From an uncultured Opitutales bacterium (lineage in GTDB: Bacteria; Verrucomicrobiota; Verrucomicrobiia; Opitutales; Coraliomargaritaceae), in assembly GCA_937775295.1 (NCBI GenBank), contig CALKBZ010000040.1, forward strand, positions 1 through 37,156: a DNA stretch of 37,156 nucleotides, given 5' to 3'. The notes under the pieces were generated by a model that was given only the letters and a program-made list of their open reading frames with translations, ran no database searches and was not told where the DNA came from. Of the stretch, positions 24,718 to 33,371 are shown in pieces. The position numbers were made by a program, and so were the translations under genes. Every line of letters starts with the position of its first letter. Position 1 is the stretch's first letter.

Positions 24718-24737
24718 CCTCTAGAGAATTCGCAGCT

Positions 24738-27700
24738 ATGCTTAGTTTATTTTTCATACGTCGGCCGATTTTTGCAGCAGTTATTTCGATCGTTATTGTG
24801 GTGCTTGGTGCGGTGGCGTTGGTAAAACTACCGATTGCCCGCTATCCGGATCTTGCGCCACCCACGATTTCGGTGAGTGCGATTTATCCAGGTGCTGATG
24901 CAGCTACGGTAGCGGATACTGTTGCGGCGACGATTGAAAAAGAGGTCAATGGCGTCGAGGGCATGATCTACATGAGTTCGGTGAGTGCCAATGATGGTAG
25001 TATGAACCTCACTGTGACCTTTGAGTCCGGAGTCGATCTGGATACCGCAAATGTGCTGGTGCAAAACCGTGTGGCATTGGCTGAGCCTCGCCTGCCGCAA
25101 GAAGTGAAGCGCACGGGTGTGTCGGTGAAGAAAAAGTCGTCGGACATTGTGATGTTCATTACATTGACCTCTCCAGGCAACACCTATGATGCCGCCTATT
25201 TATCTAACTTTGCCAATTTGCGCATCCGTGATGACTTACTGCGTGTCGCGGGTGTTGGTGATGCGTTGGTGTGGGGGGTCGGTGAATTTAGTATGCGTAT
25301 TTGGCTCGATCCAGATCAGTTGCGTGTGCGTAACCTTGCTGCGAGCGAAGTCGTTGCTGCGATTCGTGAACAAAATGTTCAAGTCGCGGCTGGCCGAGTC
25401 GGTGCTGCACCTGCACCAGAGGGCACTGCATTTGAGTATGTCCTGAGTGCACATGGTCGGCTAGTCGAGATTCAGGAATTTGAGAATATTATCGTCGCCA
25501 CTGGTGCAGATGGGCGGGTGGTCCGAGTCGGCGATGTGGCACGAGTGGAGTTAGGCTCGGACGTGTATAACTTTAATTCGAAGCTGAATGGCAGGTCTGC
25601 GACTGCGATTGCGATTTATCAAATCCCCGGATCGAATTTGATGGATGTAGCTGATGGTGTGTCGGCGGCACTGAGCCGACTCTCGAGTGCGTTTCCAAAT
25701 GATGTAGAGTATAAGGTAGTGTATGACTCGACCTGGGTGGTGGACGCATCAATTAAAGAGGTCATCATTACACTGTTCGCGACTGTGACCTTGGTGGTGT
25801 TGACGGTATATCTCTTCCTGCAGAACTTTCGTGCGACCTTGATCCCGACGATCACCATTCCAGTCGCCTTAATTGGCACTTTCTCGGTACTGTTGGCACT
25901 TGGATTTTCGCTCAATATATTGACGCTATTCGGGATCGTTCTGGTGATTGGTATCGTGGTCGATGACGCGATCCTGGTGGTGGAAAATACCTTTGTTCAT
26001 TTAGAGAAAGGTCTCAGTGGTAAGCGAGCGGCGGAGGAATGTATGAAGGAAGTGACCGGGCCAGTCATTGCGACGACGCTAGTCCTGTTGGCGGTGTTCA
26101 TTCCCACTGCAATGATGAGTGGCATCACTGGCACGATGTTTAAGCAGTTTGCGATTACCATTTCGATCGCGACGGTTTTTTCTTCTATCAATGCGCTAAC
26201 TCTCGCTCCTGCTCTTTGCGGGGTATTGCTCAAGCCTGGTCAAGCAGAGGCCAAGGGCGTGTTTAAATTGTTTAATAATTCGATCAGTGGGTCGAATAAG
26301 TTCTATCAGGGCTTGGTTCGTATCGCCCTGAAGAGCTCTGTGATTGGACTCTGTGTTTTCGGTGCGATCATTTATATTTCAATCAAAGGCATGGGCAGTT
26401 TGCCGACCGGTTTCGTGCCTCAAGAAGACGAAGGCTATTGTATGGTCGGCGTTCAATTGCCAGATGGTGCGACCCTGGCTCGGACTGACGTGGTCATGGA
26501 TAAGGTGCAGAAGATCGTGAGTGCCACACCTGGTGTGGTCGATTGTTTGGCGATTTCAGGTTTCTCTTTAATTGACGGTGCGGCCGGGGTGAATGCTGGA
26601 TTCTGTGTAGTGGTGTTTGAGCACTGGGACGATCGCAAGACGCCCGAATTGCATCAGAGTGGCATCCTTGCGGGGATGCAGCGTCAGTTCGCAGGGATTC
26701 AAGATGCGACCGTGTTTGGCTTCCCGATGCCTTCATTACCAGGTGTCGGTACCACGGGCGGATTCACCTACATGTTGCAAGATCTGGAAGGCGGCGGTTT
26801 GGTGCAATTGGCTGGGATAGCCAACGACTTAATACGTGAAGCGAACCAAGATCCTGCTGTTACAGGTGCTCGCACGACCTTTCGTGCCAGTGTGCCGCAA
26901 ATTTTTGTGGATATTGATCGCGAGCAAATTAAACGCACCGGCACCTCGATGACGTCTGTGTTTGATACGTTACAAATATACTTAGGGTCCTTGTATGTGA
27001 ATGATTTTACACTATTTGGCCGAGTGTTTAAAGTCGTGGCTCAAGCGGATGCGCAGTTTCGTGGTCAGCCTGGTGATATTAATAAGCTGGCGGTGAAGGG
27101 CGCCGATGGACGGATGATTCCGTTGGGTGCGGTCGCTTCACTCGAGGAGAAACTAGGCCCACAAAATATCATTCGTTTTAATATGATGCCGTCGGTTAAA
27201 GTGTTAGGTAACCCATCTCCTGGGCATAGCTCGGGTGAAGCGATGGATACGCTGGAAGCTCTTTCCGCGTCGAGTCTCCCCTTATCGATGAGCTTTGCAT
27301 GGTCAGAGTTGTCGTATCAGGAAAAGCAGGCGGCAACCGGGCTCGCGGTCGTGTTCGCATTTGCGGTGTTGATGGTTTACTTGCTGCTGGCTGCTCAGTA
27401 CGAGAGCTGGACGCTACCGATCTCTGTTTGCTTGTCGGTCCCGATTGCTCTACTCGGTGCGGTGATTGCGGTTAAAATGCGCGGCATGGAGAACAATGTG
27501 TATACGCAGATCGGACTGATTCTGTTGATCGCGCTATCGACTAAGACTGCGATTTTGTTGACCGAATTCGCGAGTGCTCAGCGTAAAAGCGGAATGAGCA
27601 TTTTTGATTCGGCTGTTGAGTCAGTGAAACTTCGTTTTCGTGCGGTGTTGATGACTGCACTCTCGTTCATTCTTGGCGTGATTCCATTGTTGATCGCTTC

Positions 27701-27884
27701 GGGCGCCGGCTCGTCATCGCGCCAGATCCTCGGCACGACAGTTTTTGGTGGAATGTTAGCGGCGACTTTGCTCAGCTTGATCGTGGTGCCGATGATGTAT
27801 TTTGTGATTCAATCGATTGCAGAAAAAATCACCACTGGTAAGAAAGTGGTTGAGCCTGTTGAAAATCCCGATATCGAGAAATAG
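24738..27884 (+). CDS. RND multidrug efflux permease (AcrB/MexB, HAE1 type)
   Basis: This is the proton-driven inner-membrane pump that binds drugs in the periplasm. The 1048-aa product has the standard length and start (FFIRRPIFAAVISIVIVVLG, KLPIARYPDLAPPTISVSA). Twelve membrane helices are laid out as one N-terminal helix plus two bundles. The proton relay is present: Asp-Asp at residues 409-410 in IVVDDAILVVEN, and Lys at 936 in LSTKTAILLTEFASA. These suggest an active transporter. The substrate cannot be told from sequence. It follows the adaptor by 20 bp, and the methyltransferase gene follows by 10 bp. Confidence 0.97.
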   Translation: MLSLFFIRRPIFAAVISIVIVVLGAVALVKLPIARYPDLAPPTISVSAIYPGADAATVADTVAATIEKEVNGVEGMIYMSSVSANDGSMNLTVTFESGVDLDTANVLVQNRVALAEPRLPQEVKRTGVSVKKKSSDIVMFITLTSPGNTYDAAYLSNFANLRIRDDLLRVAGVGDALVWGVGEFSMRIWLDPDQLRVRNLAASEVVAAIREQNVQVAAGRVGAAPAPEGTAFEYVLSAHGRLVEIQEFENIIVATGADGRVVRVGDVARVELGSDVYNFNSKLNGRSATAIAIYQIPGSNLMDVADGVSAALSRLSSAFPNDVEYKVVYDSTWVVDASIKEVIITLFATVTLVVLTVYLFLQNFRATLIPTITIPVALIGTFSVLLALGFSLNILTLFGIVLVIGIVVDDAILVVENTFVHLEKGLSGKRAAEECMKEVTGPVIATTLVLLAVFIPTAMMSGITGTMFKQFAITISIATVFSSINALTLAPALCGVLLKPGQAEAKGVFKLFNNSISGSNKFYQGLVRIALKSSVIGLCVFGAIIYISIKGMGSLPTGFVPQEDEGYCMVGVQLPDGATLARTDVVMDKVQKIVSATPGVVDCLAISGFSLIDGAAGVNAGFCVVVFEHWDDRKTPELHQSGILAGMQRQFAGIQDATVFGFPMPSLPGVGTTGGFTYMLQDLEGGGLVQLAGIANDLIREANQDPAVTGARTTFRASVPQIFVDIDREQIKRTGTSMTSVFDTLQIYLGSLYVNDFTLFGRVFKVVAQADAQFRGQPGDINKLAVKGADGRMIPLGAVASLEEKLGPQNIIRFNMMPSVKVLGNPSPGHSSGEAMDTLEALSASSLPLSMSFAWSELSYQEKQAATGLAVVFAFAVLMVYLLLAAQYESWTLPISVCLSVPIALLGAVIAVKMRGMENNVYTQIGLILLIALSTKTAILLTEFASAQRKSGMSIFDSAVESVKLRFRAVLMTALSFILGVIPLLIASGAGSSSRQILGTTVFGGMLAATLLSLIVVPMMYFVIQSIAEKITTGKKVVEPVENPDIEK

Positions 27885-27894
27885 CCTTTAGTAT

Positions 27895-28641
27895 ATGTCT
27901 AAAAATCCTTACGAATCCGACGAACTGCTGCAGCAGTATTTAATCTTTCATTATGCCAATGCAGAGGAGCAGTTTCCTTATGCATTCGGTGCCGTCGATG
28001 CGCTAGGCTTTCCGCAGCGCTGTGTGAGCGAAGGGCTCGATGCTGCGCTGTTACCCGATGCGCCGCGGGCACTAGATCTCGGTTGCTCGGTTGGACGCTC
28101 TACCTTTGAACTGGCCCGAAAGTGCCGTGAAGTGATTGGTATCGATTATTCGCAGGCGTTTATTGATGCGGCCAATCGGATGAAGACGCAAGGCCTGCAT
28201 CCTGCTTGGCGGCTAGATGAAGGCTCAGCCACGACGCTGCTGGATTTAAAGGTAGATGCTGCGATCGATCCGAATCGGGTGCATTTTGAGCAGGGCGACG
28301 CACAGCACATCCGCGAGGATATTGGGCAATTCGATGTCGTGATCGCCTGTAACTTGATCTGTCGTTTACCCGAGCCCATGCGACTGCTGCAGCGCTTGTC
28401 GCGGTTACTCAAGCCTGGCGGGCAGTTGCTGATTACCACGCCATTCTCATGGCTCGAGGCATATACCCCGTCTGAGAATTGGCTCGGCGATGGTGCGGAG
28501 GATTCGTTTGCAGGCTTGCGTTCCGCACTGGAACCGAGCTTTGAGTTACAAAAACAATGGGACATGCCGTTCCTGATTCGTGAGCACGCTCGCAAGTTTC
28601 AATATAGCATCGCGCAAGCGAGTCGTTGGGTGCGGAACTAA
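27895..28641 (+). CDS. Putative 4-mercaptohistidine N1-methyltransferase (OvoA C-terminal/OvoM-like)
   Basis: The 248-aa protein is a class I SAM-dependent methyltransferase: motif I DLGCSVGR at residues 61-68, then EVIGIDYSQAFIDAANRM, VHFEQGDAQHI and FDVVIACNLICRLPEP. Beyond the generic fold it starts NPYESDELLQQYLIFHYANA and ends with REHARKFQYSIAQASRWVRN. I recognise both from the stand-alone form of the ovothiol OvoA C-terminal domain, which methylates the imidazole of 4-mercaptohistidine. No OvoA sulfoxide synthase or lyase gene is in the window, so ovothiol production is not shown. Spacing of 10 bp suggests co-transcription with the efflux pump. The methyltransferase call is secure; the substrate is inferred from the family. 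Confidence 0.8.
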   Translation: MSKNPYESDELLQQYLIFHYANAEEQFPYAFGAVDALGFPQRCVSEGLDAALLPDAPRALDLGCSVGRSTFELARKCREVIGIDYSQAFIDAANRMKTQGLHPAWRLDEGSATTLLDLKVDAAIDPNRVHFEQGDAQHIREDIGQFDVVIACNLICRLPEPMRLLQRLSRLLKPGGQLLITTPFSWLEAYTPSENWLGDGAEDSFAGLRSALEPSFELQKQWDMPFLIREHARKFQYSIAQASRWVRN

Positions 28642-28659
28642 GGTGTCATTGCTAAAGTT

Positions 28660-28738
28660 GCCACGTGGCGTCGTCGCTTGCGACGGCCAGCAGTCAAGGG
28701 AGTCGCTCAAATTGGCCTGCGCCAGCGCAGACGCCACG
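28660..28738. repeat. Compact multi-hairpin palindromic element
   Basis: In the 150-bp gap between two converging genes, CGTGGCGTC (28664-28672) and GACGCCACG (28730-28738) form a 9-bp outer stem. Inside it are CGTCGC-tt-GCGACG (28672-28685), GGCCA with TGGCC (28685-28689, 28713-28717), and CTGCGC-ca-GCGCAG (28717-28730). A palindrome GCCACGTGGC (28660-28669) overlaps the left arm. It may be a REP/BIME-like repeat, a two-way terminator without a T-tract, or a small structured RNA. Confidence 0.6.
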
Positions 28739-28791
28739 GCTTCCGGGGCTTCAGGAACTATTGCGACAACTTTTGTAATTATACCCCGCTG

Positions 28792-29142
28792 CTAGTCTGC
28801 TGACTTGTCGTTTGGCCGTAGTCGAAGGGGTTGCTTTTGCTTGTCCTTTATTTTCTTGAGCAACTTGGCATCAGCCACGATGGGCCCGAATGGCAGCATG
28901 CTGGCTATCAGTAGCAGCGCAGTCGTTTTTAGTGGCCACTTGTAGTCGATTTGTCCCAGCACAGCCAGTCCGACATACAGCATCCAAAGCACGCCGTGCG
29001 CCATGCCGACAATTCGAACCATTTCCGGCTGGCCGAACGCATACTTCAGCGGCATTGCAACGCCGAGTAATAGTAGGAATGAAATGGCCTCGAAAATGCC
29101 GACGCTGCGTAGGCGGTTGAGGGTAGTGTCGAACTTAAGCAT
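28792..29142 (-). CDS. DUF3817-type small integral membrane protein
   Basis: The 116-aa protein matches the DUF3817 family: LRSVGIFEAISFLLLLGVAM, PLKYAFGQPEMVRIVGMAHG, then VLWMLYVGLAVLG. It has about three membrane helices and a basic, polar C-terminal tail (KKIKDKQKQPLRLRP). The family's function is unknown to me; members are often found as small inner-membrane proteins. It runs head-on into the methyltransferase gene and lies downstream of pyrE on the same strand, 113 bp apart, so it may share its transcript. Confidence 0.85.
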   Translation of the reverse strand: MLKFDTTLNRLRSVGIFEAISFLLLLGVAMPLKYAFGQPEMVRIVGMAHGVLWMLYVGLAVLGQIDYKWPLKTTALLLIASMLPFGPIVADAKLLKKIKDKQKQPLRLRPNDKSAD

Positions 29143-29255
29143 TTCAAGTATGGTGATAGCGCAGTCGATTCATCGAGCAATTGTTTGTTGCGGGTGAAGC
29201 CTAGTGTCTCGATGTCGGGGGCTTCTAAGATCTATATGAGTGTTTTATGCGCAAC

Positions 29256-29825
29256 TTAGCTGCCGGGCTTGGTCGCCACGGTCCCTTGTAGCTCGGCAGG
29301 CAGCTGGTCGGCTTGGTAAGTGGGAAAGCTGAGCTCGGCGAGGCTGTGGTGCGGCACGTCGAAAGTAGTCTTGCCCGCGCTGCGGTCGACGATCACTCCG
29401 ACCGCGACGGGCTCTGCGCCGTGTGCGCGGCATTGCTGGAGTGCTTCGGTGACGCGGCCGCCGCGAGTGATGACGTCTTCGACGATCAAGACTTTTTCGC
29501 CTGCTGCGAATTTGAAGTTGCGGCGCAGTTCGAGCTTATCATCGATTTTTTCAAGGAACACGAAGCGCAGGCCGAGTTGGCGCGCCACTTCTTGGCCAAT
29601 GACGAGGCCGCCCATTGCTGGGCCCACCACAGTCGTCGCGCCGTAGCCTTTCAGATCCTCGATCAGCAGTTCAGCCATGCGTGTAACTTTGTCCATGTAC
29701 TGGCAGACCTGAGCGCATTGAAAGAAATGGGCACTGTGCAAGCCTGAGCGTAACAGGAAGTGGCCACTGAGGAGCGCACCGCCATCGCGGAAAATCTGGA
29801 GAACTTCATCTTGTTTGGTTTGCAT
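29256..29825 (-). CDS. pyrE: Orotate phosphoribosyltransferase
   Basis: PyrE joins orotate and PRPP to give OMP in pyrimidine synthesis. From the ATG at 29825 the product is 189 aa, the normal size. It shows GHFLLRSGLHSAHFFQC (the family's SG..S.YF region), VVGPAMGGLVIGQEVARQLG, and the PRPP loop at about residues 113-125, LIVEDVITRGGRV (usual form VEDVxTTGGS). The frame stays open to 29951, but that extension is a low-complexity promoter region without family features, so I reject it. The gene is divergent from lptF. Confidence 0.93.
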   Translation of the reverse strand: MQTKQDEVLQIFRDGGALLSGHFLLRSGLHSAHFFQCAQVCQYMDKVTRMAELLIEDLKGYGATTVVGPAMGGLVIGQEVARQLGLRFVFLEKIDDKLELRRNFKFAAGEKVLIVEDVITRGGRVTEALQQCRAHGAEPVAVGVIVDRSAGKTTFDVPHHSLAELSFPTYQADQLPAELQGTVATKPGS

Positions 29826-29951
29826 GCTCGAAGATTGAAGCGTGAATCGCAAAGTGTGAAGAGTGAAACGCCGCTGCGCGGAGAAAATTATTTCTCTCTG
29901 CTTGTGGCTTGTGATTCCTGAGTTCTGACTACTAACTGCTGATTTCAGCAA
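29826..29951. other. Low-complexity divergent promoter region between pyrE and lptF
   Basis: This 126-bp stretch must hold promoters for both directions. Left of the middle it consists of loosely repeated 7-9 base units of the type TTCAC/TTCAA on the - strand (29829-29865). A perfect GAGAAA-atta-TTTCTC inverted repeat lies at 29880-29895, and a second degenerate run (gtgattcctgagttctgac) lies on the right. I see no clear -35/-10 pair. Confidence 0.4.
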
Positions 29952-31124
29952 ATGCTTAATTTACTACATCGTCATGTCCTCAAGGAGGTGCTGGTCTCCA
30001 CGGCCTTAGCCATGGGGCTGTTCGTGTTCGTATTGCTGCTGGGGAATGCAATGCGGGATATTGCCGAACTGGTGGCTGCTGGGAAGCTAGACTTTATGGT
30101 TTTCCTGAAGTTGATGGGGCTGTTGATCCCCTATGTGGCGGCGTATGCCTTGCCATTAGGGGTGTTGACTGGCACGTTGATGGCCTTGGGGCGATTGTCC
30201 TCGCAGCAGGAGATTACGGCAATGAAGTCGTCGGGTATCAGTCTTTATCAGATCGCATCGCCGGTATTTGTAATCTCGTTTATTGGCATGATTGTAGGGG
30301 TAGTGGTGAACTTGCACTATGCGCCACAGTCGCGCCTAGCTTATAAGCATTTAATGGTAAGCGCTATCAGTGAAAATCCGATCGGGTTTATTGAGGAGCG
30401 TCGTTTCATTCGTGAATTCCCTGGCTATGTCATTTACATGGGCGATCGCGCAGGACCGGTGATGCAGGATTTTTGGATATGGGAACTGGACGATGAGAAA
30501 CGTGTGAAGTTGTTTTTGCGCGCGAAGGAAGGTGAAATCAATTTTGATAAGACTAATAGTGCGTTGGTGCTGACTCTGCGAGACGGCACTGCAGAGGAAC
30601 GCGATGATTCCGGTTCAGGCGGGCTAGCGGATGAGCCGATGCGCTCGCTGTTTTTTGGCGAGTTGCCGATCGAATTGCCGATGGGCAAGATTTTTGGTGA
30701 GAAGAGCCGGCGCCAGGCGCGGATTAAGGAAATGACCTTTGCGCAACTGATGGAGAGGCGAGATGAAGAGCTGGTCAATGAGGCTGCAGCGGCAGCGGAC
30801 GGGACTAGGGACGGCACTACGGAAGGTATTTCGAAGGGGCGTATGAAGGTGCAGATGCACATGCAGAAGAGCTTCGCGATGGCGTTCTCCGTTTTTTCGT
30901 TGGCGATTTTCGGTGTGCCGCTCGCGATTCAGGTCGGACGTAAAGAGAGTTACGCCAACCTCGCGATCGCGCTGATTATTGCGATGTCGTATTACTTTCT
31001 GATTATCGCCGTGAGTTGGTTGGAGGGTGCCCGTGGCCTGCGCCCAGATCTATTGATCTGGCTGCCCAATATCATTTTTCAGGCGGTTGGTTTCTATCTG
31101 ATCCAGCGTGCCAATCGGCACTAA
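29952..31124 (+). CDS. LptF/LptG-family lipopolysaccharide export permease
   Basis: LptF and LptG are the membrane subunits of the LptB2FG transporter that extracts lipopolysaccharide from the inner membrane. The 390-aa product has the family N-terminus (LNLLHRHVLKEVLVSTALAM), three N-terminal membrane helices including the conserved LIPYVAAYALPLGVLTGTLM, ALGRLSSQQEITAMKSSGIS (coupling to LptB), a periplasmic jellyroll domain (about residues 120-280), and three C-terminal helices. The order of helices fits either subunit. LptF seems slightly more likely from the ALGRLxxxxExTAxxxxGxS motif. The partner gene is not nearby. Confidence 0.88.
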   Translation: MLNLLHRHVLKEVLVSTALAMGLFVFVLLLGNAMRDIAELVAAGKLDFMVFLKLMGLLIPYVAAYALPLGVLTGTLMALGRLSSQQEITAMKSSGISLYQIASPVFVISFIGMIVGVVVNLHYAPQSRLAYKHLMVSAISENPIGFIEERRFIREFPGYVIYMGDRAGPVMQDFWIWELDDEKRVKLFLRAKEGEINFDKTNSALVLTLRDGTAEERDDSGSGGLADEPMRSLFFGELPIELPMGKIFGEKSRRQARIKEMTFAQLMERRDEELVNEAAAAADGTRDGTTEGISKGRMKVQMHMQKSFAMAFSVFSLAIFGVPLAIQVGRKESYANLAIALIIAMSYYFLIIAVSWLEGARGLRPDLLIWLPNIIFQAVGFYLIQRANRH

Positions 31125-31167
31125 GCGCAATGAAAGTGCATGTGAAAGTGAGGAGTGCTCTCCCAAA

Positions 31168-32553
31168 ATGAAGGTCGTTACCTTACAGGATTTTCCCGCG
31201 GTCGATGAGTTGATCGAGCGCTTTGGAGCGCGGCATTTGCCCTTTGTGTTGGATAGTTCGCTGTCGAATGACGGCTTGGGCACATGGAGCTTTTTTGGTG
31301 CAGATCCGTTTCTGGTGTTTGAGGGCAAAGATGGCAGCTATGTTGAACGTCGACGGAGGTCTGCCGGAGATGGCGAAGTCACCACGAGTGGCGATGGTCT
31401 GGTTTTGTTGCGCGAATTGATGGCGAAATATTCGAGCACGAATCTCAGTGGCATCCCCTTTGTTGGCGGTGCGGTCGGTTTTATTGCTTACGATTATGGT
31501 CGTCAGGTCGAATTGTTGCCCGATTTGACTGAGGACGACCGAGGTATGCCGGATATTCATTTCAGCTTCTACGATGGCATCGCAGCGCTGAATCATCAAA
31601 CCGGAGAGTTGAGCTTGATCGCGCTAGGCCTGCGTGCGGATGAGGATGTGGTGCTGGCTGAGTTGCAGGCGATTGTGTCTGCCGCACCACCGCCGGCAGT
31701 CGCCGCCGTACCGCAACGTGACGAATGGGAGTGGAATATTGAGCGCGCCGATTATTTACAGGCGGTGGAGCGCGTGCGCAGCTATATTGCGAGCGGCGAT
31801 GTATATCAGGTGAATCTTTCGCAACGCGCAAAGTGTCGCTACGAGGGTTGCCCAGTTCAGCTGTATCAAGCCCTGCGGGCCGGAAATCCTGCGCCGTATA
31901 GTGCGTTGATTCGTACAGATGCGTTTACTGTATTGTCGACTTCGCCGGAGCAGCTTTTACGCAAGCAGGGCCGTCATATCGAGACGCGGCCGATCAAGGG
32001 CACGCGTCCACGTGGTGCGACACCTGACGAAGATGTGTTGAATGCGGAGGCGCTGCGCACATCCGAGAAGGATCGTGCAGAGCTACTAATGATCGTTGAT
32101 TTGGAGCGCAACGATTTGGGCCGAGTGGCCGAATTTGGCAGTGTGCGTGTCGAGCAATTATATCATTTGGAGCGCTATGCGCGGGTCATTCATCAGACTG
32201 CTCAAGTCAAGGCAGTGCTAGCCGAGGGCAACGACGTATTTGACTGTATTCATGCCTTATTCCCAGGTGGCTCGATCACCGGTGCGCCGAAGGTGCGGGC
32301 GATGGAGGTGATTGAGGAGCTCGAGTCGACGCGCCGCGGTATTTATACCGGCTCTGTCGGTTACATCGGCTTTGATGGCAATGCAGAGCTCAATATCGCC
32401 ATTCGTAGCTTGCATCTAAAGGATGGGTATCTGGATTATCAAGTCGGCGGCGGAATTGTCTGGGATTCAGTCCCTGAAAGTGAATATCAAGAAACGCTCG
32501 ATAAAGGCCGTGCGATTCGTGAGACTGTGGATGCTTTATGTCAGAAATTATAA
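31168..32553 (+). CDS. pabB: Aminodeoxychorismate synthase component I (PabB)
   Basis: PabB aminates chorismate to 4-amino-4-deoxychorismate for folate synthesis. From the ATG at 31168 (aggag about 13 bp upstream) the product is 461 aa, the usual length. The chorismate-binding domain has GDVYQVNLSQRAK, STSPEQLL, PIKGTRPRG at residues 275-283, EKDRAELLMIVDLERNDLGR, and FPGGSITGAPKVRAMEVIEE. Lys in PIKGT (residue 277) marks PabB; TrpE has PIAGT. A GTG at 31108 in frame is unlikely because it overlaps lptF. A glutaminase (PabA) is not in the window. pabC overlaps the end by 16 bp. Confidence 0.94.
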   Translation: MKVVTLQDFPAVDELIERFGARHLPFVLDSSLSNDGLGTWSFFGADPFLVFEGKDGSYVERRRRSAGDGEVTTSGDGLVLLRELMAKYSSTNLSGIPFVGGAVGFIAYDYGRQVELLPDLTEDDRGMPDIHFSFYDGIAALNHQTGELSLIALGLRADEDVVLAELQAIVSAAPPPAVAAVPQRDEWEWNIERADYLQAVERVRSYIASGDVYQVNLSQRAKCRYEGCPVQLYQALRAGNPAPYSALIRTDAFTVLSTSPEQLLRKQGRHIETRPIKGTRPRGATPDEDVLNAEALRTSEKDRAELLMIVDLERNDLGRVAEFGSVRVEQLYHLERYARVIHQTAQVKAVLAEGNDVFDCIHALFPGGSITGAPKVRAMEVIEELESTRRGIYTGSVGYIGFDGNAELNIAIRSLHLKDGYLDYQVGGGIVWDSVPESEYQETLDKGRAIRETVDALCQKL

Positions 32554-33371
32554 TACTTCAATCGGGAGATGCCGCTGCGTTGAATCCGACTCAGTCAGGC
32601 TTTGCGCATGGCTTTGGCATTTTTGAAACCATTAAGCTGTCGCAGGGACGACTGTGTTTTTGGCAGGCGCATTGGCAGCGATTTTACGATTCTGCTGTCG
32701 ATCTAGGCTTGCCGCTCGATCACACCTCTGAGGGGGCGTTGGCTGCGATCCGCGGATTGGTCCAAGCCGATGGACTCCGCGATGGCACGCTGAAACTCTC
32801 ACTGCTCAAACAGGGGGCAGGCGCTAGTTGCTACGTCTATACGCGGCCAGCGATGGCGGCAACTGCGACTGTGCGATTACAGCTAACAACAACAAACCCG
32901 ATCAATGAGCATTCGCGCTTGGCTGGGCATAAAACGCACAACTACATGGAGAATATGTTGCTGCTGGAGTCTGCTCGGGCGCAGGGATATTCAGATGTGC
33001 TACGAGTGAATTCTGCAGGTGTGTTGGCCGAGACTACGCTAGCGAATTTATTTTTTATTAAGCAAGGGCGCTTGTGCACCCCCGCACTGTCGACGGGTAT
33101 TTTACCTGGTGTGATCCGAGCTGAAGTGCTGCGGCTTGCGGAGTCGCTTGCGATCCCAGTCGAAGAGGGCAGCTATTCTCCTGCAGTGCTGCAGGAGGCG
33201 GAGGCGGTGTTCTTGACGAACTCGTCAGTTGGTATCCGATTCATGGATACGATTAGCGGGGGAGGGCTTGATCTAATGGTTCCAGGTGAACCGCTGCCTC
33301 TGTTGGATGCATTGACCTCGGCATTGTCGGCTGCGGAAATTAAGAATTCGGTGCTATTATTAGATGATTAA
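32538..33371 (+). CDS. pabC: 4-amino-4-deoxychorismate lyase (PabC), class IV PLP enzyme
   Basis: PabC releases pyruvate from aminodeoxychorismate to give p-aminobenzoate. The 277-aa product is a fold-type IV PLP protein: QSGFAHGFGIFETIKLSQGR at the N-terminus, a Lys for PLP in LAGHKTHNYMENMLLLESAR (about residue 134), then SDVLRVNSAGVLAETTLANL with FFIKQGRLCTPALSTGILPG and TNSSVGIRFM-like end. A branched-chain or D-amino acid aminotransferase is the alternative, but the position between pabB and folP settles it. Overlaps on both sides indicate coupled translation. Confidence 0.9.
   Translation: MSEIIILQSGDAAALNPTQSGFAHGFGIFETIKLSQGRLCFWQAHWQRFYDSAVDLGLPLDHTSEGALAAIRGLVQADGLRDGTLKLSLLKQGAGASCYVYTRPAMAATATVRLQLTTTNPINEHSRLAGHKTHNYMENMLLLESARAQGYSDVLRVNSAGVLAETTLANLFFIKQGRLCTPALSTGILPGVIRAEVLRLAESLAIPVEEGSYSPAVLQEAEAVFLTNSSVGIRFMDTISGGGLDLMVPGEPLPLLDALTSALSAAEIKNSVLLLDD

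Noticed and set aside
31108-31167. Upstream GTG start for pabB
   Set aside because: It overlaps lptF and adds residues unlike the family; the ATG at 31168 has a ribosome site and the family N-terminus.
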